NCBI RefSeq assembly: GCF_000327385.1
Contig: NW_008707617.1
Span: 2,756,377-2,820,376 of the forward strand
Direction of reading: 5' to 3'
Length of the DNA: 64,000 nt
Source: Lottia gigantea
Taxonomy: Eukaryota > Mollusca > Gastropoda > Lottiidae
A program made the translations under genes and the position numbers. The notes under the pieces were generated by a model that saw only the letters and a list, made by a program, of their open reading frames with translations, did not search any database and was not told where the DNA came from. Position 1 is the first letter of the stretch. Every line of letters starts with the position of its first letter. Below, one piece after another: positions 12,456 through 23,790 of this stretch.

Positions 12456-13457
12456 TCAGAATGGACTGGATTCCACCTCTACACGGAAAACAGTTGGTCC
12501 AATTAAATTGTCTTTTTTTGAACAAAGCATTTTAGCAAATGCGTGACGAAATTCTTTGTTCTTAACTGCATATACTATGAAATTCATACCAGAATTCAGA
12601 ATAGCAATGGGAACTACAATGTTTGTTACAATGGGTGGAACATAGCCGCCATGATGGCCTATGATTACCGACAAAAATGCTGGTATCCAACACACAAAAA
12701 ATATTCCAAAAACTAAACAAAATTGTTTGACGAGTCTGAGGTCCTTTTCTTTTGCACGGTGTTTCGACGGCTCCATTTCAAATTCTGTTATTTTCGATTG
12801 TTGTTGTTTAGCGATACGAAGAATATAACCATAGCATAATATAGTGAGAATACAACACACAATAAAACTTGTACCTAATATATCTACTTGGTATTGTTTA
12901 GTTAAAACTGTAAATATATTACAATTACTGCAGGGTGTCCAGTTATTAGAATAAAGTGGTATGCTTCCCAGTAACGCAGAAAACGTCCAAGTGAAGGTTA
13001 TAAAACAACCAGTTTTCACTGCAGTAGAATACATCTCATATTTAAATGGATATCCAATATAAAAAGCTCTATCAAAAGCTATGTTTACCATGCTGATCAC
13101 AGAAGCAGTCACTGATACGAAGAAAGTTACGTGTCGAAATAAACAGAAATATTTAGATACAGAGAGAGTTGTCTTCAAAGCAGGAATGAAATTCAAAATC
13201 TGCATTGGAAGAACCATTCCGGCAAGTAGATCTGCTACAGCAAGAGACACAACATACATATTGGGTACAGTTCTTAATATAGGAGTTCTCCATACCGCTA
13301 CAATGGTCAAGATATTTCCGGGACAAATAAAAACCATTAAAATAATATTTATAATAATGAAGAAGATATTGTCTAAAGACAATTCATTACTTTCAACGAC
13401 AGTATTTGTTAAGTTGGTCGTATTTGTATTATTTAATCCGTCACAATTGTATGTCAT
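12456..13457 (-). CDS. Orphan class A GPCR, adenosine-receptor-like, intronless (copy 1)
   Basis: This is a complete single-exon seven-transmembrane receptor of 333 residues at the plasma membrane. The N-terminus (residues 1-28) has N-glycosylation sequons. Visible landmarks are GN at 47-48 in TM1, LAVADLL with D76 (2.50) in TM2, C105 (3.25), a DRA triplet at 129-131 replacing DRY, CWIP at 256-259 in TM6 and NFIVY at 292-296 in TM7, so the usual Pro of NPxxY is Phe. Residue 3.32 is Phe, not the Asp of amine receptors. The TM7/helix 8 segment (NSGMNFIVYAVKNKEFRHAF) and the TM1 GNxL..AVW pattern resemble adenosine receptors, but position 6.55 is Val rather than the ligand-contacting Asn, so adenosine binding is doubtful. 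It is paralogous to the receptor at 28191-29288, and the two probably arose by local retroposition or tandem duplication. The ligand is unknown. The start is the first ATG after upstream stops. Confidence 0.9.
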   Translation of the reverse strand: MTYNCDGLNNTNTTNLTNTVVESNELSLDNIFFIIINIILMVFICPGNILTIVAVWRTPILRTVPNMYVVSLAVADLLAGMVLPMQILNFIPALKTTLSVSKYFCLFRHVTFFVSVTASVISMVNIAFDRAFYIGYPFKYEMYSTAVKTGCFITFTWTFSALLGSIPLYSNNWTPCSNCNIFTVLTKQYQVDILGTSFIVCCILTILCYGYILRIAKQQQSKITEFEMEPSKHRAKEKDLRLVKQFCLVFGIFFVCWIPAFLSVIIGHHGGYVPPIVTNIVVPIAILNSGMNFIVYAVKNKEFRHAFAKMLCSKKDNLIGPTVFRVEVESSPF

Positions 13458-14957
13458 GGTTGAAATTTATCTAATATACAATCCAACAACAAATTTCGCC
13501 AGAAATCGCTCAAAATGTCACACGCAAGAACTACACAAAGCTATTTAAACAGAAGATATTATTAGAATTAGGAAAGATCACTTGAGATTTCCTCGCAGCT
13601 TGTACTTCAAATCATCGCGTGAATGTCATATTTTGTCATCAGATTCGAGACGATGAAACTTGAAACTGATCTCCTTCGGAAATACGATGTCTTTTAAAGT
13701 CAAAATGAATTAACTGGCTTTATGATACATTAAACACTGTCTTTCTATTTATACTTCAATGTATTAATGATACAAAAATCGTTTCCTGTTGCTCACGGTG
13801 GTCATATCCTGATTTGTTAATCAAACATATAACTGTCAATACATGTATATTTTTCACATTCAAGGCTGAACATCCACATGCTTCTCACACAGTCACATCA
13901 GATCTTTTGACCCTTTAACATACCCTTATCTTATGTCAATGACCACAAATCTCTGTCATGCAGTGTCTCTGTATATATGAGAATCAATGGCCTAATCCTC
14001 ATTATCGCAAAAAATCTGCACACATGGGATAATTAAAAGATTAGCTTTGACTCAATTCGACTTCAGAGTTCGTAGTACATACAAATAGTCATTCAGAAAT
14101 TAACACTAAACGGTTATAGATGTGTTTTTCATCAATGTCACATTGATCAATTAATATAAAAAGCAGGTTCCGCACAACCTATTTGGAGAACAACAGACTA
14201 ATCAGGAAATGTTCGTAAACATCAATGAAACACGAGACATATTAACATTATATTGTCCAATATTAATAAAACAATAATAGCCTATGGCTATCATGCAGTT
14301 ATTTCCATTTCATGTCTTGTCGATACTCAACAATAGATTAATAGTTTTAACAGATTATCATCTGTTTCGAGTCAATTGACACAGAGGCAGCAAACCTCTT
14401 TCAACATCTGCTCGTTAGTAATCGCACTGTTTGATACCAAATAACCCGTCTTAGATCTACTAAGGATTTTCCTAAAAAAATTAAATAACGTGTAGTGAAA
14501 TATTAGTGGTATTAGAACTAACGGCCCTTAATAAACTGGCCGTCAAAAGTTTAATTCGGTTTGGTTCAAAATCATCCTCTTGAATATTTGCATAGATATT
14601 TACGACTTTATATCCTTAATATCGGTTTCAATTTGAAACATATCTCGTATCAAGCCGACTGTTGATACAGGTGACAGTTCAGAATCATTCAAGGGTGTAT
14701 AACTAAAACTTATGAATAGAACAACAACCAGACCGTCTTCACAAATACAAGTTTAAAGATAGTAAAACTTTTGGGTTTTGTGATTGCTTTTTAGTTAAAT
14801 AACTTGAATCACACAGGATGTCGAAAATTTTAACCTAAAGACGGTATCAGTTATAATGCTTTACCATTCTTGCTACAGAAAATTGTCAATGTGCATGCAT
14901 TTTACTGTTCTGTACATGGAATAAAAGAGAAAATATTTTCAACATTCCCTTTTTTCT
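13458..14957. other. 5' flank of GPCR 1, non-coding
   Basis: No exon supported. The first kilobase is the likely promoter and 5' UTR region of the minus-strand receptor, but I recognise no specific regulatory site. Confidence 0.35.
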
Positions 14958-15237
14958 CCGTGGGTGTAAAATTCCGAATTCCCGAACTGTCCGAATTGCC
15001 CGAATTGGGTCAGAAAAGACAAAAAAATCGAAACTAAAATTGCGCCAAAGGTCGTGCACAAATTCGGAAATCAAAACATTTTACATCAAAAAACGAATAT
15101 TTTTAAAAGTTTTCATTTGGTCATATCACAATGTTTTTCTTTATATTTCGTGTTCACTGTGCTAATTTATAATGATGCCGTCTATGAATTGATATTTTTG
15201 ATACCCTTCATCCCATTGTTACCAATTACGAACTCGA

Positions 15238-15575
15238 AATGAAATGAAATGGAGTTTTTACGTCCTACTTTTCTGCACCATGTGGGCTAATGAAGACGGG
15301 CATGCAGGATGCAATGAGGGAAATTTTGCCAGGACAGCGGCATTAGCTTCTCTTTTTCGATTTCCAACTGTCGAAGGATCTTTAACGTGCACAACCTGTA
15401 GCACACGGATCCTCGGTTTATTGTCCCATCCGAACGACTAGACGCTTTTTCCAAGTCTCACCTGCATCACTGACAGGGGGAAAAATCCGAAGGTATTATC
15501 TAGACCTATGCCGGGATTGAATCCTGGACCTTCAGGTTAGCGAGCAAGCGTCTGACTCACTTAGCCACCGCGGCT
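15238..15575 (-). mobile_element. Full-length tRNA-derived SINE with 16-bp target duplication
   Basis: Read on the minus strand, the element starts GGAGCCGCGGTGGCTAAGTG, with a box A-like TGGCTAAGTGAG and a box B-like GGATTCAATCC about 40 bases later, as in a tRNA-type pol III promoter. It continues into a central domain (GTTCGGATGGGACAATAAAC and GTTAAAGATCC blocks) and ends in an ATTTC-type short-repeat tail. The 16-base CCAATTACGAACTCGA flanks both sides (15222-15237 and 15576-15591), a classic LINE-mediated target-site duplication. The central domain resembles the deeply conserved metazoan Nin-type SINE domain (from memory). It inserted into the core-repeat region of the long-TIR element. 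Confidence 0.9.
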
Positions 15576-16145
15576 CCAATTACGAACTCGAGTGAAATCT
15601 CGTCAATATATACATGCATACTTAGTTTCATCTAGGTTGGATAAAAACTGTAATCTCTATCGTGCCTACAATCAAAATTGGACGCGTTTTTACTAAGTCA
15701 AGGGCAATAACTCTGAAACCGATCATCCGATTATTACCAATTCCGAACTTGACCGAGAGCTCATCAATATATAGAAGTTTCATCAAGATCGGATAAAAAC
15801 TGTAGTCTCTATCGTGTCTACAAGGCAAGTTTTTACTATGTCAAGGGCAATTACTCTGAAATCGTTCATCCGATTATTACCAATTTCGAACTTGTCTGAG
15901 ATCTCATACATGCATACCAAGTTTCATCAAGATCAGGTAAAAACTGTAATCTCTATCATGCCTACAAGCCAAATTTGACGCGTTTTTACTAAGTCAAGGA
16001 CAATAACTCTGTAACCGTTCTTCCGATTATTACCAATTTTGAACTTGACCGAAATCTCATCAATATATACATGCATACCAAGTTTCATCAAGATCGGATA
16101 AAGACTGTAGCCTCTATCGCGCCTACAAGAAATGTGAACGGACGT
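15576..16145 (+). repeat. Tandem core repeat, four units of about 110-160 bp
   Basis: Units begin near 15576, 15738, 15881 and 16034, each starting CCAATT(A/C/T)(C/T)GAACT. Each holds GTTTCATC(A/T)AG and an ATAAA(A/G)ACTGTA(A/G)(C/T)CTCTAT block, and all but the truncated last end near CCGATTATTA. Lengths differ because of small indels. Single diverged copies lie at 9.7 and 22.5 kb. Confidence 0.85.
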
Positions 16146-16258
16146 ATAAAAAAGGTTAATCTGAAAGCATGGTTTATTTATTTCATACCTTGACTGCAAT
16201 CTTCTATAATACAAGAATAAGGTGTCAATTGCAGTCAAGGGTTGAAACACTGTGATAG

Positions 16259-16276
16259 AGGGGGGGGGGGGGGGGA
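16259..16276. repeat. Poly-G run
   Basis: An uninterrupted run of about 18 G, close to a G-rich block. It is a possible G-quadruplex and a probable source of length errors. Confidence 0.8.
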
Positions 16277-16665
16277 GGGGCATCTTACTCCCTGCACGTT
16301 AGCCTGTTCCCATCATTCACATTGGCATCAAACTTTGTGACTTGGGAATGGGAAGATGCCTTCGATCACAGACAACAAAAAGTGTCCATTGGATAATAGC
16401 GATTATATTTATTAAAAATCAAAAATATCAATTCATAGACGGCATTATTATAAACTTGCACGGTGTACACGAAAAATAAAGAAAGAAATTGTGATTTGAT
16501 CAAATGGAAGCTTTTAAAAATATTCGTTTTTTTTTTATGTAAAATGTTTTGATTCCCGAATTTGTGCACGCCCTTTGGCGCAAATTTAGTTTCGATTTTT
16601 TTGTCTTTTCTGACCCAATTCGGACAGTTCGGACGGTTCGGGAATTCGGAATTTTACACCCACCG

Positions 16666-19032
16666 CCTTTTTCTGTAATGTTTTCCATACAGCTTTGCAA
16701 ATTAAATTTCTATTATATCCAGCCAAGAATTACAAGATAAAGTTGAGCATTAGGATTTAGATACTACTTTATGATTCAGTCAAATTCAATGTCGATGCAT
16801 TCTTTGTTTTGTATTGAAAACCATATAGTATTTTTATAATTTAAGAGCCTTTGTTCCAATAATACAAAATCACTGGCTGAATAAAAATATGGTTGCTCAT
16901 AGATATCGTGTGACAATCTGCTTTTAAGGTTTACACAATATTTCGTATGATGATGCTACGTCATACATCATACGTAACAACATTGAGAAGTCTCATAAAG
17001 GTAGTTTTAATCCTATACTAGAAAGACGAGACACAATACGCCAATGAAGCACTGAAAGTTGTAATAAATAACATGAAATTATGATGATATACAACTCTCC
17101 AGATAAAATCTGGCTGTAATCTTCGTTCTAGAATTGATCACGGTGATATTTTTCAAACAAGACTATTGAAACTTATCTAATGAGATTGTCAACATCTCAG
17201 CATGGTTCTTTGACACAGACGTTTTCTTTATACGTAGATCCGGATTCTTCACATATAGATTTATGTTTTCATGTATTTGTATGTTTTGCGATACAAATTA
17301 TCAAATTGAAAGTGTATTTTATTCCCTGTCTAAAACCAACAAATTGGAATCAAAGGGTCATTAAACACTTTTAATTACCCCATTGTTTTCAGTTACCTTT
17401 AAAATTCGTCTCACAGAAAGACAATTCAATAAAATTCTATTGATTTCCTCTCCAATGGCTTTCATTAACCTTTCAAAGGTGGTAAAAAGCAATTAGCATT
17501 AATATGAATCATTTGAAGTGTAGGTTGGTCAGTTCTTGTCACATTTCAGTTATCTTTATATTTCTTTATCAATAAAACATTCTAACAATCCAATGGTACT
17601 ATTTTGGTTTTGAACTATTCGCTTTTAGTTTTAAATTATTGAATAGAATATTGATAGAATATCCATTGTTAATTAAAGACTCTTGAGACAGTATTGAAAA
17701 TTGAAGTCGTATTGACAGTTTTTTCAAGCGTGTTATACAAATATTGATTTTAAATAAATATTCTTACCTAACAGAAGGCTTATTCAACTATTGTCAGATT
17801 TATAAGAATAATATAAATATTTTAATACTGTTAAAGATATAGTAAAAAGGTGTAAAAGTTGTCAAAAGTTCTTTGGGGTTTTTTTTTCAGAAAGAACGAT
17901 CTCCGACCGCGGGCAACCTTTTTTCAGTATACGGTATAATGATTCATGTATACGATTAATTCATTAGAATCATGCCAAATCTATAATGCAACGTACCTAC
18001 TCTCCATCTTGGGATGGCATGTTTATAAAATAGAGGATCTTACAATGAAATTCATGAAATGAATTTAATATTTATTGACGTAAGCACTTATGAAAAATTC
18101 TATTTATCACACGACAATAAATATTTTCTTTAAAATCCTTACATCGTTTCTATATAAAAAGTGATTGTTTTCATTTTGAGGTCAGCTTTTTGCATTCTCT
18201 GGATTTGGTCCAAATCAAATTTAACATGACATGACATGACTAACATATCGCATCTAAAATAAGTCAATTTAATTGTGTCATATTGATGTCTTCGTGATTG
18301 GCTTCCTTTCAAATTGGACATGCATATAAAAATTTGGATTTCATCAGGTTAGTCATACTACAAGACATGATCACAAGTTTTGTTTTCGGTTGTTATTTAT
18401 TTTTTTAACACCACAATAAACTACGACCCAATATTCAACTTTCTAATTCATTATTTAAAGTTTCGTTTCATTCAGTTCGAAAATGTATTAATCTATCACT
18501 GGAGGTAATAGCCATAGGGGATTAATATCAATACACAGTGCTTTCTCTTGTATAGAGATGTATATCCAGCCCTTAAAACTAAGATTAACCCATTAGTAAC
18601 TCACCGTATTTTTGATCAACAAATTGATTTTAATTTGTAACAACTAAAATATAGTACGTGATATAGTGCATTTAAGTTTTATAGTTCATTTCACTTAAAT
18701 TTTATCTGAATGTAAATTGGTTATTGGCCGAACCTGAGTTTGAAATCATTCATATGGTTTCCTTTATTATTTTTAGACATGATAACACCCATGCCTGTTG
18801 TTTGGTTTTCTATTCATATTTGGATCATGTGGGGCAGATGTTTTTTGTAAGTTTGATTTGAAATTGTTTACTTTTCGTGTTGCTCATGATCATTTAGAAA
18901 CAAATAATTTAGTGAATAGTTAAATGTTGAAAGCCACCTCATTTTCATGCTCTACATGACCAAATGTATGTCGTTTTTGCAATTTTCGAATACGGACAAT
19001 TATAATTATTATGGATACACATGACTAAGAAG
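16666..19032. other. Non-coding AT-rich stretch
   Basis: I see no credible exon, RNA gene or repeat copy. The open frames here are short and AT-driven. Confidence 0.4.
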
Positions 19033-19100
19033 ACAGTTAGCTGTGAACAATTTTGCCGATTAGTTTAGCTGAACTATTTCTGAGACCAAGGTACGATTAT
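19033..19100 (-). repeat. Partial copy of dispersed repeat family A
   Basis: The strings AGCTGTGAACA, TTAGTTTAGCTGAA and TTCTGAGACCAAGGTACGAT match, in reverse orientation, the core of the copy at 5692-5840. Confidence 0.5.
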
Positions 19101-19552
19101 TTCCTTTTCTCCTCCGAAAATGGTGAACTATGCTCTTTTAACGACAACGTTGTTCTACCTTGTATATTCTGTCGGCATTTTGCTTAACAGCAGCGGATCC
19201 TTCAGATTACATGTTGCCTAAAACCGAGAATTGAGACCTTGAAAAATAAATTGATATTTTTGTATTTAGCATTAGAGTAATGCTTGTCGAGTCGTTAGTC
19301 CGAATATAATAATTTAAAAAAAAAGACAATATGTGCAAAATTCGATATTTCATGAGCATTAGGTACAATTTATTTTAAAAATGTTTATTGACATTATATA
19401 ACTTGAATTATTAAACACGTTTCAATGGAGATATTGTTCTTGTAATATCTTTCAATAACAGGTTAATTATCAGTATTTTATTAATTAGTAAAATTTAGAG
19501 CAATAAATAAGTAATTTATTATTAGATAGATAGATAGATTGTACAACTAGTC
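19101..19552. other. Non-coding stretch with a short (GATA)n tract
   Basis: AT-rich, with no coding or repeat signal except a short GATAGATAGATAGAT tract at about 19523-19540. Confidence 0.4.
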
Positions 19553-19745
19553 CCTGTAACACCCATAAATGTAATACCCATTATAAAGGTAATACCCACC
19601 ATAAATGTTACAAAAATCAACCATAAATGTAATACCCACCATAAATGTAATACCCACCATAAATGTAATAGTCATCAACCATAAATGTAATAACCAAACC
19701 CACCATAAATGTAATACCCCATCAACCATAAATGTAATAAACCAC
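19553..19745. repeat. Minisatellite based on CCATAAATGTAATACCCA
   Basis: About nine imperfect units are built on the 14-base core CATAAATGTAATAC, with spacers of a few bases that vary between units. Because of the irregular spacers it is not a CRISPR-like array. Confidence 0.9.
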
Positions 19746-20129
19746 GGTGCAGTAACAAATAGATTACTTAAGTCATCGTTGATCAGTGGCGGCGACAGCC
19801 TCTTGGAACTGGGGTGCAAATAGGGGACAGACTGATTAATGGGGGCACAACTGTAAGGGTTGAAATTCCAAATATTGAAGAACGAAAGGCGCAAGAATCT
19901 CGAAGGGGGTCTTAGGGATCCAGAACATTTTTGAGAAATATGAATGATGCTAAAAATTTATCAGAAATAACGTGGGGTTGCAAATGGGGGTACAAACAAG
20001 TTTTCTTTGCATCTCATAGAACAAGATTTACAAAGCTCGTGAGCCAATATCTCCAAGACAACGACTAGCAATAACCATCCGGTAAATAATTGTTTAAGAA
20101 ACACTTTTATTTTATTTCATATGTACTAC
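19746..20129. other. Non-coding stretch
   Basis: It contains two G-rich phrases sharing TGCAAAT(A/G)GGGG (19814-19824 and 19979-19989), which look like weak internal repetition. No gene supported. Confidence 0.35.
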
Positions 20130-20249
20130 ATATACATCCATCAAAGATTTTTGGGAGTCATGGTAATCCTGATCTTGTGGGTTGTACAGATAAGGCCGGG
20201 GTTTTACCTCCTCTGATTCTTGGGGAGTTATTGCTGCTGTACGTGACAT
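20130..20249 (-). CDS. Possible first exon of a MADF-domain protein
   Basis: From an internal ATG at 20247-20249 the minus strand reads MSRTAAITPQESEEV, then KPRPYLYNPQDQDYHDSQKS. The YLYNPxxxDYHDxxKS stretch matches the beginning of MADF (Myb/SANT-like) DNA-binding domains, in which an aromatic-rich strand is followed by a (Y/W)xDxxK helix start. The frame closes about 10 codons later, so the rest of the domain would need a spliced exon that I could not place. MADF proteins are host transcription factors, or the DNA-binding partner carried by Harbinger transposons. Either a relic of such a transposon or a real exon is possible. Confidence 0.35.
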
Positions 20250-20814
20250 ATTGACGGCTTCCACCCACAATGACGTCTGAAAATAATGGAAATCTCCTTC
20301 AGCACAATTACGTTTCACCGGACAGAAAGTCCCGAGACTTTTGGTTCTGTGAAACGCAGCGAGGAAATATAGCAACGCACCGCAACAGCATGTATGTGTC
20401 ATGTCATATGCATACCCTAAAAAAATAAAATGTTATGGGCCAGGCCCCCCCCCCCCTCCCCCAGCTCCGCAGCCTCTGCTTAATTATTCTCCACCTAACT
20501 GTACTCTCCAACTTACTTTCGGACCTAAATCAAAGTTAGCTGTAACATATTTTTAAATTTTATTTATAAAATGACTAATTATCAGGACAAGAGTAAATAT
20601 TTGTGTTCTATTTAGTGCATGACAGCTTTAAGTTATAATCTTGTCTGTAGTGAGTTGTCTTTTCAATACTGAGGTCTTTTTCCATAGTGAGTGAAGTATT
20701 CTTAACTCTCTCATTAAAACCTTTCAAACAAAACCCATTCGGTTCCTTTTATAAGTTATCGCCCCTTAATACAGTCCCAAAAAGTGATTCAAATGAAAGA
20801 AGAGTGATTTTAGA
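20250..20814. other. Non-coding stretch with a C-run
   Basis: No gene supported. A C-rich run lies at 20445-20461. Confidence 0.35.
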
Positions 20815-22230
20815 CTGAAGTTACCCGAAAGGGAATTCAGTCAATGACTATATTTCCAACGAAAGATATTTGGATGAAAAGTTCAAAGTTTATCACGGCG
20901 TAGATGACTTAGTCAATATTATCAACGAGAAAGGTAAAGGGTGTCTCTGTTTCAAAAGAGACTGAAAACGATGTTACAGACAATTCCCAGTGTGTCCGGG
21001 GAATGTTCACTTGTTGGGCTTTAAGTGGAATGACTCCATTGTCTTAGACAGGGAATTGTCAGAGAATAACCTCGTCCATTCGTTTCATGTTCGAAAACCT
21101 GGGATATAGATCAATGAATTATTTAGATGATTTCGGGGGAGCGGACACTCCTGAAAAAACCTGGGAAGCGTTCGAAAGTTTGGGTGATTTATTAAAATCC
21201 TGTTGAATCGAATAGGCATCTGAAAAGGCAGTCGCGCCTAATACGAGCATGATTTTCCTAGGGATATTGGTAGATACAGTAAGTCTGACTTTAAAAGTTA
21301 CAAAGGAAAGAGTCCATGAAATTTCACTTCTTGTGGAGTCCTAGTTGGCAAAGAAAAAGTCTTTATTGTGGGAATTACAATCCTTATTAGGCAAGTTACA
21401 TTTTGTTTCGACCTGCGTGAGACTCGGTAGGATCTATGTCAGTAGACTTTTGAATTGGCTGCGCTAATCCTTTAACGAAATTGGCGATAAGCATGGCCGT
21501 TATTTAAGGATGTCAAGAAAGATTTATTGTGGTGGAGTACTTTCCTTGACCAATTCAACGGAGTTTCTATGGTGTTGACAAAGGAGTGGTCTATACCAGA
21601 CGGAATTTTTTTCTTGTAACCTTGCCTTGACGGCCTCGGGTTTTTTTTACAGCGGACAGTTTTCCGAAGAGAATTATTTCACATTGATTAGAGTTGTTAA
21701 CGGTTTATATACGCCTGGCAGACTGGGGTCTTGTTTTTGGGGGAAACGAATCTTAGTCAAGTGCGACAACGAGGCCTCGGTAACCGTTCTGAATTCTGGG
21801 TTTTCAAAAGTTAATTTCATGCAAAGTTGTCTCCGAGAAGTATGTAATTTGGCGCCCATCTATCAATTTGAAATTAGATCAATTCAAATCCAGGAGAAGA
21901 TAATCGGCTACCGGACTATCTGTCATGATGGGAAAAGCACGAGAGATATAAAGTCTTATTTTATCAAAAAACAGTTGGAGTAAATCTGTTCGAGACAAAG
22001 TTAGAAAACGACGTTTTCGATTTTTCGCATAACTGGTAATTGAATAATTTGTTATATGTTACAGATTTAGAAATTATATACAAGGAAGTCACAGTCTCGG
22101 AACGAAACGCCTTTGCAAAAGGCTCATATTTAAATCTTAAAACTCAATGGGAAAGCTATTTTTTATTTTGTGATTATTTCGACCTTAAACCGTTGCCAAG
22201 TTCAATTAAAACATTAACTTTGTAAGCGCA
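20815..22230 (+). mobile_element. Fossil DIRS/Ngaro-type tyrosine-recombinase retroelement fragment
   Basis: Diverged pieces of a retroelement polyprotein appear in the expected order: a reverse transcriptase with NDYI-like and YLDD (about 21119) boxes, an RNase H region with a KCDNEASV box (about 21760), and the N-terminal SAM-like core-binding domain of a tyrosine recombinase (about 22100-22225). This order is typical of DIRS-group elements. It is a broken, 5'- and 3'-incomplete copy, roughly a quarter of a full element, with about ten or more breaks, so it is old. No terminal repeats are seen. Confidence 0.75.
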
Positions 22231-22429
22231 ATTCTGAAGTAGTAGTTTTAAAGCCATACAATCTATAATGTTGAAATTCAACCAAGAAGCATTATTTTTT
22301 CCCACCCGTTTGGGCCGTTTCCCATTTTTGATATAATTGTTACTAAACACAAAACACTAAACTTTTAAACATAAGCCAAAACAATAAAATATAAAAATAA
22401 TGCATTGTTTTACTCTCATACCCCTGATA
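22231..22429. other. Non-coding spacer
   Basis: Short AT-rich sequence between the retroelement fossil and the next repeat, with nothing recognised. Confidence 0.35.
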
Positions 22430-22625
22430 ATTACTGATAAGTTTAGATGAACAACTCCTTTTTGGAATCCAGGGTACAATTTTGTCCAAGATATCATCAA
22501 TATAAACAATCACACAAATGTATCTTAAAATCAGATAAAAACCGTAGTCTCTATTATATGGACCGAAGGACAATATACATTTCCATTTGGGCGTTTAAAA
22601 AAACATGTAATTGATGGGCATAATT
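22430..22625 (+). repeat. Dispersed copy of the core-repeat family
   Basis: It has AGATAAAAACCGTAGTCTCTAT followed by a TACATTTCCATTTGGGCGTT string. The first matches the tandem core units at 15.6-16.1 kb, and the second is shared in diverged form with the copy at 9.7 kb. Confidence 0.55.
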
Positions 22626-22689
22626 GCCTACAAGTGTGTATGAAATTGTTTTGGAATTGATTATGTATATTTGAATTTAACGCCTTTAA

Positions 22690-22977
22690 ATGGGATTGTA
22701 AACAGGTTTTCAAATATTTTAATGTATATCCACGCACCACACTATTCCAATTTTCAGTCAGACGTCTGTGGTTCCCGCTATTTCATTAAATCTAAACGTT
22801 TTATGACGTCAATAATGCAAAGGACCTTATGTTTATCAAATTTTGCGATAGTGACGTCACCTAAAACCTAGTTTAAGTGAGATTGCAACAACTACAGACG
22901 TTGGAATGGTGCAAATGCATACTATCTGTGTCCCGATATACATAAAAACTTTTTAAAAAAATCTCTTTACAATCCCT
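22690..22977. mobile_element. 288-bp MITE flanked by TTAA
   Basis: The left end reads A(T)GGGATTGTAAA and the right end is its reverse complement, TTTACAATCCCT. TTAA lies immediately outside each end (22686-22689 and 22978-22981). Inner parts are also complementary in blocks: an ATGTATATC string and a CAGACGTCTG / CAGACGTTGG pair. The TTAA target points to a piggyBac- or Kolobok-mobilised non-autonomous element. Confidence 0.7.
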
Positions 22978-22981
22978 TTAA

Positions 22982-23790
22982 GGTCATTTTCCAAATTTTA
23001 GCACAGGTTATTTCCCTAGTTATATAAAAATTTTGTAATTTTTGTCATTTTTACATATTACGTGCAACCGTCATTTTATCTTTGGCCCGCACATTCAAAA
23101 TATTGGCATCATTTTGAAAATGATACTGATAGCACGTTTTCAATTAATCCAAGTTAATTAATTCAAGAATTATACACATAATGCATAATATACATGTAAA
23201 GTTTCACAGATCGGCTTTCCAGTCTAAGGGAGACAAATCATATAAAATAGACAACAGAAAAATATGTGTTCATTCATCTCTACACTTTCGAGGTGAAGCT
23301 TGGTGGACTAGTTTATTATAAAGATAGACTGACTAACTTCTTCATTTGGCACCGTGTTGCAAATTTCACTTGCAAAAAAGGTTTAGCAAGGAAAATATTC
23401 TGACCTAGTGGTAAACATTAATAAAATATTCACTGTCGAGACGAAAACGGTGTGGAAGCTTCAATACTTGCCGTGTTTCATACACGCTCATACCGCGCTC
23501 AGGGCGACCTAAGCTTTTGTTCTCAGAACAATCACAAACGGCTTGTGAACACATTACAGTTTATATCTGAATTTAATCAAATTTGGTGTGATAACTTATA
23601 TTCATCTTGATCAAATTAGAATATGAAGATTTTTAGACAAACGGTTTTTGAGTTATTGAGTAAAAATGCATCAACAGCTGGTTTACTTTGGACTTCATTA
23701 CCACAAACTTTAAAACATAATCCTTCTATATATACATTTTAACAACACACGAGGAAGTTTGTTCTTATTGACAATAATGATTAATTTGAC
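22982..23790. other. Non-coding stretch
   Basis: No credible exon or matched repeat seen. Confidence 0.35.

Larger units (their letters stand above)
14961..16662. mobile_element. 1.7-kb long-TIR non-autonomous element with tandem core repeats
   Basis: The arms at about 14961-15204 and 16413-16662 are diverged inverted repeats of about 245 bp. Both begin TGGGTGTAAAATTCCG read inward, and each is flanked by CCG (14958-14960 and 16663-16665), a plausible 3-base target duplication. The interior holds four units of about 110-160 bp (15576-16145), a SINE inserted later (15238-15575) and a G-run (16259-16276). No transposase is visible. Tandem core repeats bounded by inverted repeats recall the 'pearl'/HINE-like elements described in bivalves; that comparison is from memory. 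Superfamily is uncertain. Confidence 0.75.

Noticed and set aside
13081-13548. 155-codon plus-strand frame
   Set aside because: It is antisense to the GPCR at 12456-13457. The GPCR frame has clear seven-helix motifs, and the antisense frame resembles nothing.
19553-19745. CRISPR-like array
   Set aside because: The repeat is 14-18 bases with irregular spacers of a few bases in a eukaryotic genome; it is a minisatellite.
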